Assembly: GCA_902384675.1 (NCBI GenBank)
Contig: CABMCT010000056.1
Location: forward strand, 1 to 32,890
Origin: an uncultured archaeon
Lineage (GTDB): Archaea > EX4484-52 > LFW-46
DNA length: 32,890 nt
Reading direction: 5' to 3'
Shown: one piece after another, positions 17,301 through 24,006 of the stretch
Numbering within the stretch: the first letter of the stretch is position 1
Layout of the letters: every line of letters starts with the position of its first letter
Position numbers and translations under genes: made by a program
Notes under the pieces: generated by a model
What the model saw: only the letters and a program-made list of their open reading frames with translations
What the model was told of the DNA's origin: nothing
Databases searched by the model: none

Positions 17301-17452
17301 TAAAGCTCTATCTTTCAGGCGACGAGAAACTGCTTTCAAAATGGAAATCCGAAATCGAGAAAGACACGACTTCCGAGGTTGTAATCGGCGCAGGCGGCAG
17401 GAAGAAATCCACATTCGAGTTTGAGGATGCAAAGATTGAGGTTGGGTTTTAA
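14369..17452 (+). CDS. ileS: Isoleucyl-tRNA synthetase
   Basis: A 1027-residue class I aminoacyl-tRNA synthetase that charges tRNA-Ile. The HIGH motif appears as YIHMG within GPPYATGYIHMGTG, and KMSKS is intact (GVKMSKSLGN). The inserted editing domain is recognisable by IWTTTPWTLPSNT and the GLVHTAPGHG stretch. Zinc-type pairs CWRC, CDKC and CRKC occur in mid-protein, and WPISRQRYWGIPLP and DVWFDSGVASW are typical catalytic-core signatures. The length and C-terminal extension match the archaeal/eukaryal form. A TATA-like TTATAAAAT lies about 35 bp upstream. A diverged copy of its 3' end lies 1.3 kb downstream. Confidence 0.97.
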   Translation: MSKDTPQSESSAPSGTFNLKQMESEIAKYWEEKGIRQKVLNSRKGAKPYFFMDGPPYATGYIHMGTGLNKTLKDYYMRYFRMAGFDVNSQPGYDTHGVPIENKVEKKLGLKFKSDIEKFGIEQFNAECRKFATDFIGIMNEQFEDLGVWMDWENPYLTLHNYYIEGAWHTFKIAFEKGLLYKGIYPVHVCSHCATAVAYSEIEYQKATDPAVFVKFPAKSLPDTYFVIWTTTPWTLPSNTGIMVHPKFEYAKVDVDDETLIIAKELVNTVMKKAGIKHYKITGTVPGKELAGQEYVHPLKDILPLQKDITGRVILSEMFVTLTDGAGLVHTAPGHGKEDYKAGTENKLPKLCPVNLDGTFDKTAGKYAGKYVKEADAQIIADLKARGALLASEKVTHDYPHCWRCKSPLLQMSVPQWFFKVSSIQDTLISENKKVNWIPDWAGKRFGDWLLNLSDWPISRQRYWGIPLPIWVCDKCGEVKVIGSVDELEDAGKKLTDLHRPYIDQVTFKCRKCNGTQKRIHDVLDVWFDSGVASWASLKYPKEKEKFNKMWPAELNIEGPDQMRGWWNSQMICSVITFGKKPFNNIIMHGMVLDNKGVKMSKSLGNVIAPSDVIEKHSRDVLRVYLLSGSPESDFYFDWEAVKSVQKFFNILFNSVNFMTSYAPAGFKPAAKFDTKSLATIDKWMLSRINTLAKDCEKYNKSYVGYKSVSAIQDLIVNDFSRTYIKLTRDRTSPNYEGKDKESAFAIMDYVLRRVAVLIAPAAPFSAEKIYQILGGGNESVHLSDFPATDKKLVDAELERDMKVSLDIVEAINSIRQENNLRLRWPLKSATISGEEAVVSAVRRLEDVIKELANVKAIKFGEVSLEIEVKPNYKVFGPAFGKDAKTVADLLAKAGGRKVKEEAKKGKVKLGKFELTPEMLIIREKVTENLAGKTFVGGAVYLDTTRDEEIIQESLVRELVRHIQIMRKEAGLNVKEKIKLYLSGDEKLLSKWKSEIEKDTTSEVVIGAGGRKKSTFEFEDAKIEVGF

Positions 17453-17467
17453 AATCGGCGATAAGTA

Positions 17468-17878
17468 ATGTCTGAACTATTAACCATAGCAATATTAAGC
17501 GGAGTTTTTGGAAGTATAATTACTTGGTTTGTTCAATATATTCTCGAAAAGAGCAAAGAGAAATATAAATCGGAATTAGAACTAAAAGAAAAAAGATACA
17601 AATGCACTATGGTGTTCATGGAAGGTTTTCTCAATCCAAAGAATCTAAAATTTATTCAACATAGAAACCCAGACATATGTTCAAAAAACGACTTAAAGGA
17701 GACGCTTAAAGTTGAATATGCTGAAATTCTTTTATTTGCACCGGACGATGTTGTTAAAAGCCTGAAGTCATTCATTGAATCGCCAACTGAAGAGAAGTAT
17801 TTTAGAACAATCCAATTAATGCGGAAAGATTTGTGGGGTAAGAATACCAATTTAACCATAAATGATATCCGATTTTAG
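17468..17878 (+). CDS. Small membrane-anchored helical protein of unknown function
   Basis: A 136-residue protein with one N-terminal membrane helix (LTIAILSGVFGSIITWFVQYIL), a charged coiled-coil (EKSKEKYKSELELKEKRYK) and a helical C-terminal part ending LTINDIRF. I do not recognise a family. The gene is visibly more A/T-rich than ileS, starts 15 bp after the ileS stop, and is followed by a HEPN/MNT pair and an ileS remnant, so it appears to be part of an inserted cassette. Single-TM helical proteins like this are common cargo of defence and toxin-antitoxin islands, which is only a contextual hint. Confidence 0.65.
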   Translation: MSELLTIAILSGVFGSIITWFVQYILEKSKEKYKSELELKEKRYKCTMVFMEGFLNPKNLKFIQHRNPDICSKNDLKETLKVEYAEILLFAPDDVVKSLKSFIESPTEEKYFRTIQLMRKDLWGKNTNLTINDIRF

Positions 17879-17943
17879 TTGCCCTTTCTCATAAAATTAT
17901 TAAGCATTACAAGTTGGTCGAGCGCGCAATCATCAAATCCCTG

Positions 17944-17952
17944 CTTTATATA
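17944..17952 (+). promoter_or_regulatory. TATA box of the HEPN/MNT pair
   Basis: TTTATATAT lies about 26 bp upstream of the ATG at 17974. This decides for that start over the GTG-type start at 17914 in the ORF track and implies a leaderless transcript. Confidence 0.5.
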
Positions 17953-17973
17953 TTCCCAAATGCAATAAAAATC

Positions 17974-18357
17974 ATGCGAAAAGAAGTCGAAAACTGGATA
18001 AAGCAGGCAGAAGCGGATTTGAAAACATCGCGAGACTGCTTGAATTCCAAGAATTATTATGCCGGCGCTTTTTTTGCAGAGCAGTGCGCTGAAAAGGCTT
18101 TAAAGGCGTATTTTGTCTTCTCAAAGAACGATACGGCTCCTAAAACCCACAATCTTTTTGAACTTGCGATGGCGGTATCTCTTCCGAAAGAGCTTATTCC
18201 GATTGCAAGAAAACTCACGCCAGACTTTATAGTATCCAGATACCCGGATGCAGCAGGCGGCATTCCTGCAGAACTGTATGATGAAGAAAGCGGCAAAGAC
18301 GCGCTTAAAAGAGCGGAGGCAATATTCGTATGGATAAAAAACAAGTTAGAGAAATAG
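17974..18357 (+). CDS. HEPN-domain protein of a HEPN/MNT pair
   Basis: A 127-residue all-helical HEPN protein: ENWIKQAEADLKTSRDCL, YYAGAFFAEQCAEKALKAYFVF, the PKTHNLFELA segment and a last long helix. HEPN proteins beside minimal nucleotidyltransferases form type VII-like toxin-antitoxin modules, in which the HEPN partner is often an RNase and the MNT enzyme silences it by adding AMP. A full RxxxxxH nuclease motif is not obvious here, so toxicity is uncertain. The MNT gene starts inside the last 28 bp of this gene, so the two are translationally coupled. Start chosen from the TATA box 26 bp upstream. Confidence 0.85.
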   Translation: MRKEVENWIKQAEADLKTSRDCLNSKNYYAGAFFAEQCAEKALKAYFVFSKNDTAPKTHNLFELAMAVSLPKELIPIARKLTPDFIVSRYPDAAGGIPAELYDEESGKDALKRAEAIFVWIKNKLEK

Positions 18358-18641
18358 AGTGGCTCCTCAAAAAAATAAAAATGAAATATCGTGATGCAAA
18401 AATACTGCTGTTCGGCTCTCGCGCCCGTGGAGATTATCTCGAATCAAGTGATTATGACCTGCTTGTTTTGTCAGATGATTTCGAAAACATGCCGTTCAGA
18501 AAAAGGCTTGATGAAATTTATGAGCTTGTAGATCGCGCCGTGAACGTTGAAATAATCTGCCTTACACACAAAGAATTCAACAAAAGAAGAAACGAACTAT
18601 CCATTATAAAGGAAATTGCAAAAGAAGGTTTAGTAGTTTAG
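18330..18641 (+). CDS. Minimal nucleotidyltransferase (MNT) partner of HEPN
   Basis: A 103-residue DNA polymerase beta-like minimal nucleotidyltransferase. The catalytic loop FGSRARGDYLESSDYDLLV supplies the GSxARG motif and the two metal-binding Asp residues, and a third acidic position is likely in NVEIICL. Members paired with HEPN proteins act as antitoxins by adenylylating the HEPN protein. It overlaps the HEPN gene by 28 bp. The stop is followed within about 40 bp by a partial copy of the ileS 3' end. Confidence 0.9.
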   Translation: MDKKQVREIEWLLKKIKMKYRDAKILLFGSRARGDYLESSDYDLLVLSDDFENMPFRKRLDEIYELVDRAVNVEIICLTHKEFNKRRNELSIIKEIAKEGLVV

Positions 18642-18677
18642 AAAGTCGGCTTACGAAATACTGGATGGCGTGTCACT

Positions 18678-18742
18678 CTTCTCTCGAAATGGAAATCCGT
18701 GATTGAAAAAAGCACAACTTCAGAGGTTGTAATCCTGGATTA
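18678..18742 (+). pseudogene. Remnant copy of the ileS 3' end
   Basis: Read in frame, this stretch gives LLSKWKSVIEKSTTSEVVI followed by LD and a stop. The ileS C-terminal region at about 17331-17387 gives LLSKWKSEIEKDTTSEVVI. The copies agree at 17 of 19 residues and share long blocks such as AAATGGAAATCCG and GAGGTTGTAATC, but differ at many synonymous sites. No start codon or upstream ileS sequence is attached. It marks the right end of the cassette holding the membrane protein and the HEPN/MNT pair. Confidence 0.8.
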
Positions 18743-19405
18743 ATTATTTCTCGACGTAACCGTATAGCCAATCGAAGAAAGATAATTTGTCAGCATCTGC
18801 GCGTCGGCCAATATACTGTTACAGACATCAGAAACACTATCCTTTTTTTCGGTAAGTTTTAATCCAATCTGCAGCACATTTCCAGGCGCTTCAGAAGACG
18901 GTTCCAAGCATGCTTTAAATATAGACCCCTCTAGAATTCTTGAAGAATCATCAGACATTTTGAAATCTATTATTTTTGCCAGCTGATATTTATCACTCAG
19001 GGGTTCAAAAAATGCGCGAGGTAGTTTTAATTGCTGTTCGTGATATAATACTTCTTCAACCAATAAATCTGTGCAAGGTATTTCTAATGACATCCCATTG
19101 AATGGCGAGTCTTTAACCGGGGAATCAGGTATTATGTTTATTGAAACCGGCTCAAGAAAACCTTTATTTCCGTTAATATCTGCTGAACGTGTTTCTAAAA
19201 CCCTGTTTGTGGCGTGCTGTTCCGCGCAGTTTTCAGTTGTATTTAAATATACTATGTTTGTCAGATAATTTGCTAAACCCGTATCTGTGGTAAGTATTAG
19301 CATATAGTTTTCAATTGTATCCAAAGATTGTACGAAATCTTTCAAAGGAGAATGAGTAAATCCGTCTGCTTTTCGCGCCGATAATTCAATGTATCCCGTA
19401 ACCAC
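18740..19405 (-). CDS. Unrecognised 221-residue protein
   Basis: A soluble, mildly acidic protein without membrane helices, with a patch of aliphatic helices (ENYMLILTTDTGLANYLTNIVYL) and a C-terminal helix (DVCNSILADAQMLTNYLSSIGY). The start used is a GTG at 19405; the frame stays open a little further upstream (CDLVIIRDY) but without ATG. A TATA-like element, ATATATTTAAATAT, is centred near 19443, which would put initiation about 10 nt before this GTG. I know no family for it. Its style (unusual start, A/T-rich promoter, small unknown protein) resembles the 8172-9002 gene. Confidence 0.6.
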   Translation of the reverse strand: MVTGYIELSARKADGFTHSPLKDFVQSLDTIENYMLILTTDTGLANYLTNIVYLNTTENCAEQHATNRVLETRSADINGNKGFLEPVSINIIPDSPVKDSPFNGMSLEIPCTDLLVEEVLYHEQQLKLPRAFFEPLSDKYQLAKIIDFKMSDDSSRILEGSIFKACLEPSSEAPGNVLQIGLKLTEKKDSVSDVCNSILADAQMLTNYLSSIGYTVTSRNN

Positions 19406-19615
19406 ATAATCACGAATGATAACTAAGTCGCAAAGATATTTAAATATATTTTTCTCGCGTCGGTAGTAATCGTTTTCAGATGCTCAGACTTATGCAGAAC
19501 AAACATGTTGGCACGCCTTTCTTCAATCATTCTCTCGTCATCCGCCGTATGTTCTTCCGAATTCCTAAAGACATATATATGGCGCCAAAACATCCTTCTT
19601 AATAGGGTGTTTTTT

Positions 19616-19999
19616 ATGGACAATGTGATGCATTTCGAGATTCCTGCGGATAGTGTGGAACGCTGCCAGAAATTCTACAGCGAAGTTTTCGGGTGGACGA
19701 TTAACCCAGTCCCTGACATGGAGTATACAATTCTTCAGACCGCTCCGACCGACAAAAACGGCATGCTAAAAAAGCCCGGCGCAATAAATGGCGGGATGAT
19801 GAAGCGCAAAGACCCCATACTCCATCCGGTCATAACCATAAATGTGCCCGATATCGATGAATATCTGGAGACTATAGAAAAAATGGGCGGAAAAACAGTG
19901 ATGAAGAAAATGGAAGTCGGCGATATGGGATACTCAGCCTATTTCAGGGATACCGAAGGCAATATTATGGGACTCTGGCAGATGCGCGAAAAAGAATAA
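19616..19999 (+). CDS. VOC/glyoxalase-fold protein
   Basis: A 127-residue protein of the vicinal-oxygen-chelate fold, built from two beta-alpha-beta-beta-beta units: VMHFEIPADSVERCQKFYSEVFGW, then INVPDIDEYLETIEKMGG, and the closing YFRDTEGNIMGLWQ. A His (residue 6) and a C-terminal Gly/Leu-Trp in place of the usual terminal Glu leave metal binding unclear. Proteins of this subgroup are widely annotated as glyoxalase-like with no assigned reaction. I start at 19616, not 19505, since the 37 extra residues read as non-protein and a TATA-like ACATATATATGG sits about 40 bp upstream. Confidence 0.87.
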   Translation: MDNVMHFEIPADSVERCQKFYSEVFGWTINPVPDMEYTILQTAPTDKNGMLKKPGAINGGMMKRKDPILHPVITINVPDIDEYLETIEKMGGKTVMKKMEVGDMGYSAYFRDTEGNIMGLWQMREKE

Positions 20000-20123
20000 T
20001 ATTATATTTCAAAGCGGATGTATAGCGAGAGCTTTCGCAATTATTGCATCTACGGGTTACGCGAAGGTACATTTATGGCAAAGACAATTATGGTTTGAAA
20101 AGATTAAAGCCGGCTTTTAAAGC

Positions 20124-20312
20124 CTATGTACTTCTCTCATCGGTTTTACCCTCCTTAGACGAAAAAGAGATGGCTATGAACGCGCCTGTAAGTATGCAAA
20201 GCAGGATAATTTGTACTATTGACAAATCCTTAAAGTTCAGCCAGATAAACAGAATTACGATTAGAATCCCCACGATTGCTGTGAATAATTTAGTTACCGG
20301 AATTTTATCCAT
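20124..20312 (-). CDS. Small two-TM membrane protein
   Basis: A 62-residue protein made of two membrane helices (LFTAIVGILIVILFIWLNF and IVQIILLCILTGAFIAISF) with a short polar tail. An ATTAAAATA TATA-like element lies about 36 bp upstream of the ATG and a GAGGG is found just before it. No family recognised. The opposite-strand ORF 20044-20355 is its shadow. Confidence 0.55.
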   Translation of the reverse strand: MDKIPVTKLFTAIVGILIVILFIWLNFKDLSIVQIILLCILTGAFIAISFSSKEGKTDERST

Positions 20313-20732
20313 AAACCCTCGTTACATTCTAACTTGCGCAGAACAAGTATTTTAATCCCCGGACTCTAAGCAACCAAACCTATATCTTGGCCAATTAAAA
20401 TCCATAAACCCGCCATCATTTGGATAATCGTTGTTTGTCGACGTTATAAAACATGCGAATTTTTCCTTAAATACTTATAAATATATCCTCATGCAATAAT
20501 ATCTATCATGCCTTGCGACAAGATTTCAACCCAAGGCATAATTAGAATGGTTAAAAATCCGTTCGCGATGCCTTATAAGCCATTTTGAGGAACTAAAGGA
20601 GTCCAGATACTTCGTATCAAGCTTTTCAACCCAATAATAATTGTGAATGGTTAAAAATGGAGAATGATAAAAAATCATGGAAACTGCGGTTTCCAGGCTT
20701 TTTTATCCAATAAATATGGAGAATGATAAAAA
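20313..20732. other. 420-bp non-coding region carrying a repeat array
   Basis: Apart from the promoter of the small membrane protein and an A/T-rich plus-strand stretch (ACTTATAAATATATCC near 20472-20487, a good TATA element), this region is filled from 20521 onward by the inverted-repeat units described separately. No ORF is convincing. Confidence 0.6.
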
Positions 20733-20736
20733 ATGG
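20521..20736. repeat. Second three-unit array of CCAA..ATTG inverted repeats
   Basis: Units lie at 20521-20560, 20621-20660 and 20696-20736. The last has perfect arms TTTTTTATC (20699-20707) and GATAAAAAA (20725-20733), the latter touching the ATG of the next gene. A 19-bp direct repeat, ATGGAGAATGATAAAAAAT, occurs at 20657-20675 and 20716-20734; its second copy supplies the ribosome-binding GGAG and the start codon. Between them, TGGAAACTGCGGTTTCCA (20678-20695) is a near-perfect palindrome found again with one change at 31450-31467. Confidence 0.65.
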
Positions 20737-21011
20737 CAGATTACACAATCGAGATAAAACCTCCGGAAAAGATGGAACTGATAATCACCGGCCCAGAAGG
20801 CCAGCAAATCGAGCTTGACCCGAACAAGTTCCAGCAGATAACATTCGACTACGACGGCGATACGCTCGTTTTCCAGGGAAAGAAGGTAAGCTCGGTTGCG
20901 TCACTTCGATGCATATCGGATGTTTTCTGGATGATACTTTCGCTTACTTCCAAAGGATTCGAGATAAAGCCGAACGAACCTATAGAAATTTTGAAAAAAG
21001 TTATGAAGTGA
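20733..21011 (+). CDS. Unrecognised 92-residue protein
   Basis: A small soluble protein with a beta-rich first half (ADYTIEIKPPEKMELIITGP, ITFDYDGDTLVFQGKKV) and a helical second half (ISDVFWMILSL, PIEILKKVM). No family recognised. GGAG lies 11-12 nt before the ATG, within a 19-bp direct repeat, and the ATG touches the 3' arm of a perfect hairpin. The zinc-ribbon gene begins 7 bp downstream, so they should be co-transcribed. Confidence 0.65.
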   Translation: MADYTIEIKPPEKMELIITGPEGQQIELDPNKFQQITFDYDGDTLVFQGKKVSSVASLRCISDVFWMILSLTSKGFEIKPNEPIEILKKVMK

Positions 21012-21018
21012 GGATATT

Positions 21019-21789
21019 ATGAACTGTCCTAACTGTAATTCAGCAGTAGAAGAAAATTGGAAATATTGCGCATCATGCGGCGCAAATATAGCAGTCAATA
21101 CAGAGAACGATACAATAATGAATTATTCAACCCATAACAGGACGATGGCAGGAAACAATAGTATCGAAAGCAGGACTTTCAGAGCGGAGCGCGTTTGCAG
21201 GGATGATACATGCCCTGCTTTAGGCAAGTCGCGAACAAGTGACGACGAGGAGTTGGTAGAAAGAATGGCAAAGGAAATCGGAGTTTCTATACTGGCATCG
21301 CTTGGAGGCATACAAACCCGCGGCTTGGCGATAAGGGTTATCAAACCACAGAGCAAACAATCTGATAAGAGTATGCAGGAAACATGCTTCAAGGAGCAGG
21401 AAAATACTGTGAATTCAAAAACATTTGACAGTTATCTTAATGGGTGCTTGAATTCACAGTCTATTCAATCTCACAATATCACAAATATCAAAGGATGTGC
21501 GATTGAATACACCCATAAACAGGAATCTGCATCAAAGCCCGTCTTTGAGCCTAAAATAGACATTACCCGCCTCCCCGGAAAAATCGCGGTTGATGCAGAA
21601 CTCCCGAGCGTGGTTTCGGGCAATGACATAAGCACAACCCTGCTCGGCGAATCGATGGAGATAAGAGCGATTGCGCCGGAAAAAATGTATTTCAAGGTCG
21701 TGCCGGTTCCAAGAAGAATGAGAATTATCGGGTCATCTTTTCTTGAAGGAAAATTGAGGGTTGAATTGGGAGAAGCTGTAAGAAGATAA
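21019..21789 (+). CDS. Zinc-ribbon protein with a C-terminal Hsp20-like domain
   Basis: A 256-residue protein. Residues 3-23 form a zinc ribbon (CPNC, 14 residues, CASC). A long low-complexity, probably disordered middle rich in Ser, Asn and Gln follows. Residues about 175-256 resemble an alpha-crystallin/Hsp20 or CS-type beta-sandwich: IAVDAELPSV, SMEIRAIAPE, KVVPVPRRM, SFLEGKLRVELG, ordered as in small heat-shock proteins (the final block like NGVLEVxLP). The domain call is from pattern reading. It follows the 92-residue gene by 7 bp with GAGGAT as ribosome-binding site and precedes the nucleotidyltransferase-HEPN gene. Confidence 0.6.
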   Translation: MNCPNCNSAVEENWKYCASCGANIAVNTENDTIMNYSTHNRTMAGNNSIESRTFRAERVCRDDTCPALGKSRTSDDEELVERMAKEIGVSILASLGGIQTRGLAIRVIKPQSKQSDKSMQETCFKEQENTVNSKTFDSYLNGCLNSQSIQSHNITNIKGCAIEYTHKQESASKPVFEPKIDITRLPGKIAVDAELPSVVSGNDISTTLLGESMEIRAIAPEKMYFKVVPVPRRMRIIGSSFLEGKLRVELGEAVRR

Positions 21790-21836
21790 CTAAAATTTCT
21801 ATTTAAACCTAATAATCACATATATTATTGATAGTT

Positions 21837-23342
21837 ATGCCTTCTAAAGAGACTCAAAAAAAACACAAACATGAAGCCGAGGCAAAAAAAGAGAAGCATT
21901 CCAACGAGAGCCCTGCAAAAAAGCTTCATGAGCGCTATTCTCTTAAAAAGGAAAAGGCACCAAAAGAAAAGCCGGAAGAAGAGGAGCGAAAGCGCGGCAG
22001 TTCGGGCAATGCGCGATTGAACGACGAGAAGGATATAAAAAAGGAAAAGGAAGAAGGGACACCACAAGAGGGCACAGAACAGCAGGAGAAAAAAGAGCTG
22101 ACACCCGAAGAAAAGGAAAGAAAAAAAGAGCAGGAGGCGCGCTTCAAGGTTGCGCAGGATTTCTCGCGAAGGCTGATTGAAAAATTCAAGAAAACCGTAA
22201 AATGCGTAGTTGTCTATGGCTCAACAGCTACCGGAAACCACAAGAAAACAAGCGATATTGACACGTTTGTTGTAATGGATGACACAAAAATCGAGCAGGA
22301 AATACCGCAGGAAGTAAAGGACAGGATATGGAACGAGCTTCTGCACGTTGCAAAGGAAACAAACGAAGCAAACAAGATTCCCGAAGGCCAAGGGATAACG
22401 ATACAGGCATTTATGTTTCTTACAGAATTCTGGGAAAATATGAGGACTGCAGAAGCGGTTCTTCTTGCAATACTGCGCACAGGAGTTCCTGTTTTTGACG
22501 TAGGCGTCTTCATGCCTGCAAAAAGAATGCTCTTGCGCGGCAAAATCCCGACAACAAAGGAAGCCGTTGACAAAAAGATAGCAGCAGCCCCGGAATTTGT
22601 GGATTATGCGCGCGCAAGGGTGAAATCCGCGGCGCATTATCTTGAGCAGGGAATGGCGGCGGCAGGCCAGGGCGCATTGATGTTTGTAGGACGCGTTCCG
22701 CCGAACAAAGAAGAGGTCCCGAAAGCTCTCCAGGAATCCTTTGTAAAAGACGGGCTTCTTGAAGAGAAATATGTCAAGGATGCCGAGGAAATACGAAAAT
22801 TTGCAAAAGAGCTTGAGCACAAAAAAGACGAGGATTGCAAGGCTGTCGGCGCGGAAGTTGACAAGTACCTGAACATGACCGACGAATTTGTCAAGCGAAT
22901 GGACAAGCTTATCAAGGACCTTGAAATGAAAAAGAAATCGAATGTCCTGATGAATACTTATAAGACTTTCTTAAAAGCGAATGTAGGGGCGCTGAAATAC
23001 ATCGGCATAACCCCGCCGGAATCCCTTAAAGACCTGCCGAAAGTCATGTACAAGCACTTCCCGGACTTCAAGGACTCGCATGCGGAATTGTTCGAGCACC
23101 TGACACGCGCGCTTACAATGGTCAAGGACGGAAAAGAAGACGAAATTCCCGAACGCGATGTATATGATTTGCGCGAGAAGACAAAGATGTTTGTCCTGGG
23201 CCTTGGCAAGAAACTCAAAGACATGAAAGACAAAGGAGAAATTGTGGTGCCGGAAGAGAACGAAAAGAAAGAAGAGGGCGCAAAAGAGGAACAACCGATA
23301 GCGACTGAACAGGAACTTAACGAGAAGGAAAAGAAAAAATAA
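21837..23342 (+). CDS. Nucleotidyltransferase-HEPN fusion protein with charged tails
   Basis: A 501-residue protein counted from the ATG at 21837; the ORF track's start nine bases earlier is a TTG. Residues 1-110 are extremely Lys/Glu-rich and probably form a coiled-coil or disordered arm. Residues about 120-210 contain the polymerase-beta-type nucleotidyltransferase loop VYGSTATGNHKKTSDIDTFVV. Residues about 250-370 look like a HEPN helix bundle: DYARARVKSAAHYLEQGMAAAGQ, PKALQESFVKDGLL, IRKFAKELEHK. A further helical domain and another Glu/Lys-rich tail follow. MNT and HEPN are usually separate partners, as at 17974-18641, so a fusion may be self-regulating. Substrate unknown. Confidence 0.7.
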   Translation: MPSKETQKKHKHEAEAKKEKHSNESPAKKLHERYSLKKEKAPKEKPEEEERKRGSSGNARLNDEKDIKKEKEEGTPQEGTEQQEKKELTPEEKERKKEQEARFKVAQDFSRRLIEKFKKTVKCVVVYGSTATGNHKKTSDIDTFVVMDDTKIEQEIPQEVKDRIWNELLHVAKETNEANKIPEGQGITIQAFMFLTEFWENMRTAEAVLLAILRTGVPVFDVGVFMPAKRMLLRGKIPTTKEAVDKKIAAAPEFVDYARARVKSAAHYLEQGMAAAGQGALMFVGRVPPNKEEVPKALQESFVKDGLLEEKYVKDAEEIRKFAKELEHKKDEDCKAVGAEVDKYLNMTDEFVKRMDKLIKDLEMKKKSNVLMNTYKTFLKANVGALKYIGITPPESLKDLPKVMYKHFPDFKDSHAELFEHLTRALTMVKDGKEDEIPERDVYDLREKTKMFVLGLGKKLKDMKDKGEIVVPEENEKKEEGAKEEQPIATEQELNEKEKKK

Positions 23343-23343
23343 A

Positions 23344-23955
23344 TCAATCGCCGATTATTCTTGTTTCTGTATCCAAAACTAATAATGCCTGATTATCTGT
23401 TAGCGGGAGTACTTGATAATTAACGCGTTTCTTAAACTCCTTGACCTTTTCAAATCCTGTTTCATTCACATGAGGAGAAATTGCAATATTTGTCAGGTTC
23501 AGCGCTTTCAAGTTTTTTAGCGCAATATCATTTCCATCCTGCAAAGAAGCGACTTCTATGTTGGGTCCCGCGATAATGCTGCCCGCACTCACGCCAAAAT
23601 ATATTCTGCCGCTTTCCACAAACTTCTTAATCACTTTATCAAAGCCGTTTTCTCTCACCTTATGTAAGATATAGAATGTGTTTCCCCCGCAGACATAAAT
23701 CACATCAAAACCGGAAACATCAGAATCGGATACTTTTCTGTCCAAGTTCAATGTTTTGATATTTTCGCGCTTTATCTCAAGTTCAATGAGCTCTTTTTTT
23801 GATTCTTCAACATAGTACAGTTCCTCTTTGGTGCGAGACGCGATTGGAACAAAGATTACTTTTATTTCAGAAACAGGCTTATTTACCAATTCCAAAAACG
23901 CCTTGGTTATTTTTGAATTCGACAAACCTGCAGAAGTCAGGAGCAGTTTTTTCAT
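23344..23955 (-). CDS. Peptidase family S51 (dipeptidase E-like)
   Basis: A 203-residue protein with the S51 layout: KLLLTSAGLSN at the start, VIFVPIAS, VIYVCGGNTFYIL, and the nucleophile elbow YFGVSAGSII with the catalytic Ser. A likely His (SPHVNE) and further acidic residue complete the site. Bacterial PepE cleaves Asp-Xaa dipeptides; relatives include cyanophycinases. I use the ATG at 23955, as the TATA element at 23976-23985 is 25 bp upstream, where the ORF track's 23964 would be too close. It is transcribed divergently from the GTPase gene 51 bp away through overlapping TATA elements. Confidence 0.87.
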   Translation of the reverse strand: MKKLLLTSAGLSNSKITKAFLELVNKPVSEIKVIFVPIASRTKEELYYVEESKKELIELEIKRENIKTLNLDRKVSDSDVSGFDVIYVCGGNTFYILHKVRENGFDKVIKKFVESGRIYFGVSAGSIIAGPNIEVASLQDGNDIALKNLKALNLTNIAISPHVNETGFEKVKEFKKRVNYQVLPLTDNQALLVLDTETRIIGD

Positions 23956-23970
23956 ATAATTCATATAGCT

Positions 23971-23989
23971 TTTGTTTTTTATAACTTTC
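23971..23989. promoter_or_regulatory. Shared divergent promoter of the S51 and GTPase genes
   Basis: TTTGTTTTTTATAACTTTC serves both strands: read on plus it lies 26 bp before the ATG at 24007, and read on minus (GTTATAAAAAAC) 25 bp before the ATG at 23955. Both transcripts would be leaderless, so binding of TBP in one orientation should exclude the other. Confidence 0.5.
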
Positions 23990-24006
23990 TTCTACAAATA
24001 GATTGT

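Noticed and set aside
19423-19623. 66-residue minus-strand ORF near the VOC gene
   Set aside because: It starts with TTG, runs antisense into the VOC promoter and start, and covers the TATA element of the 18740-19405 gene.
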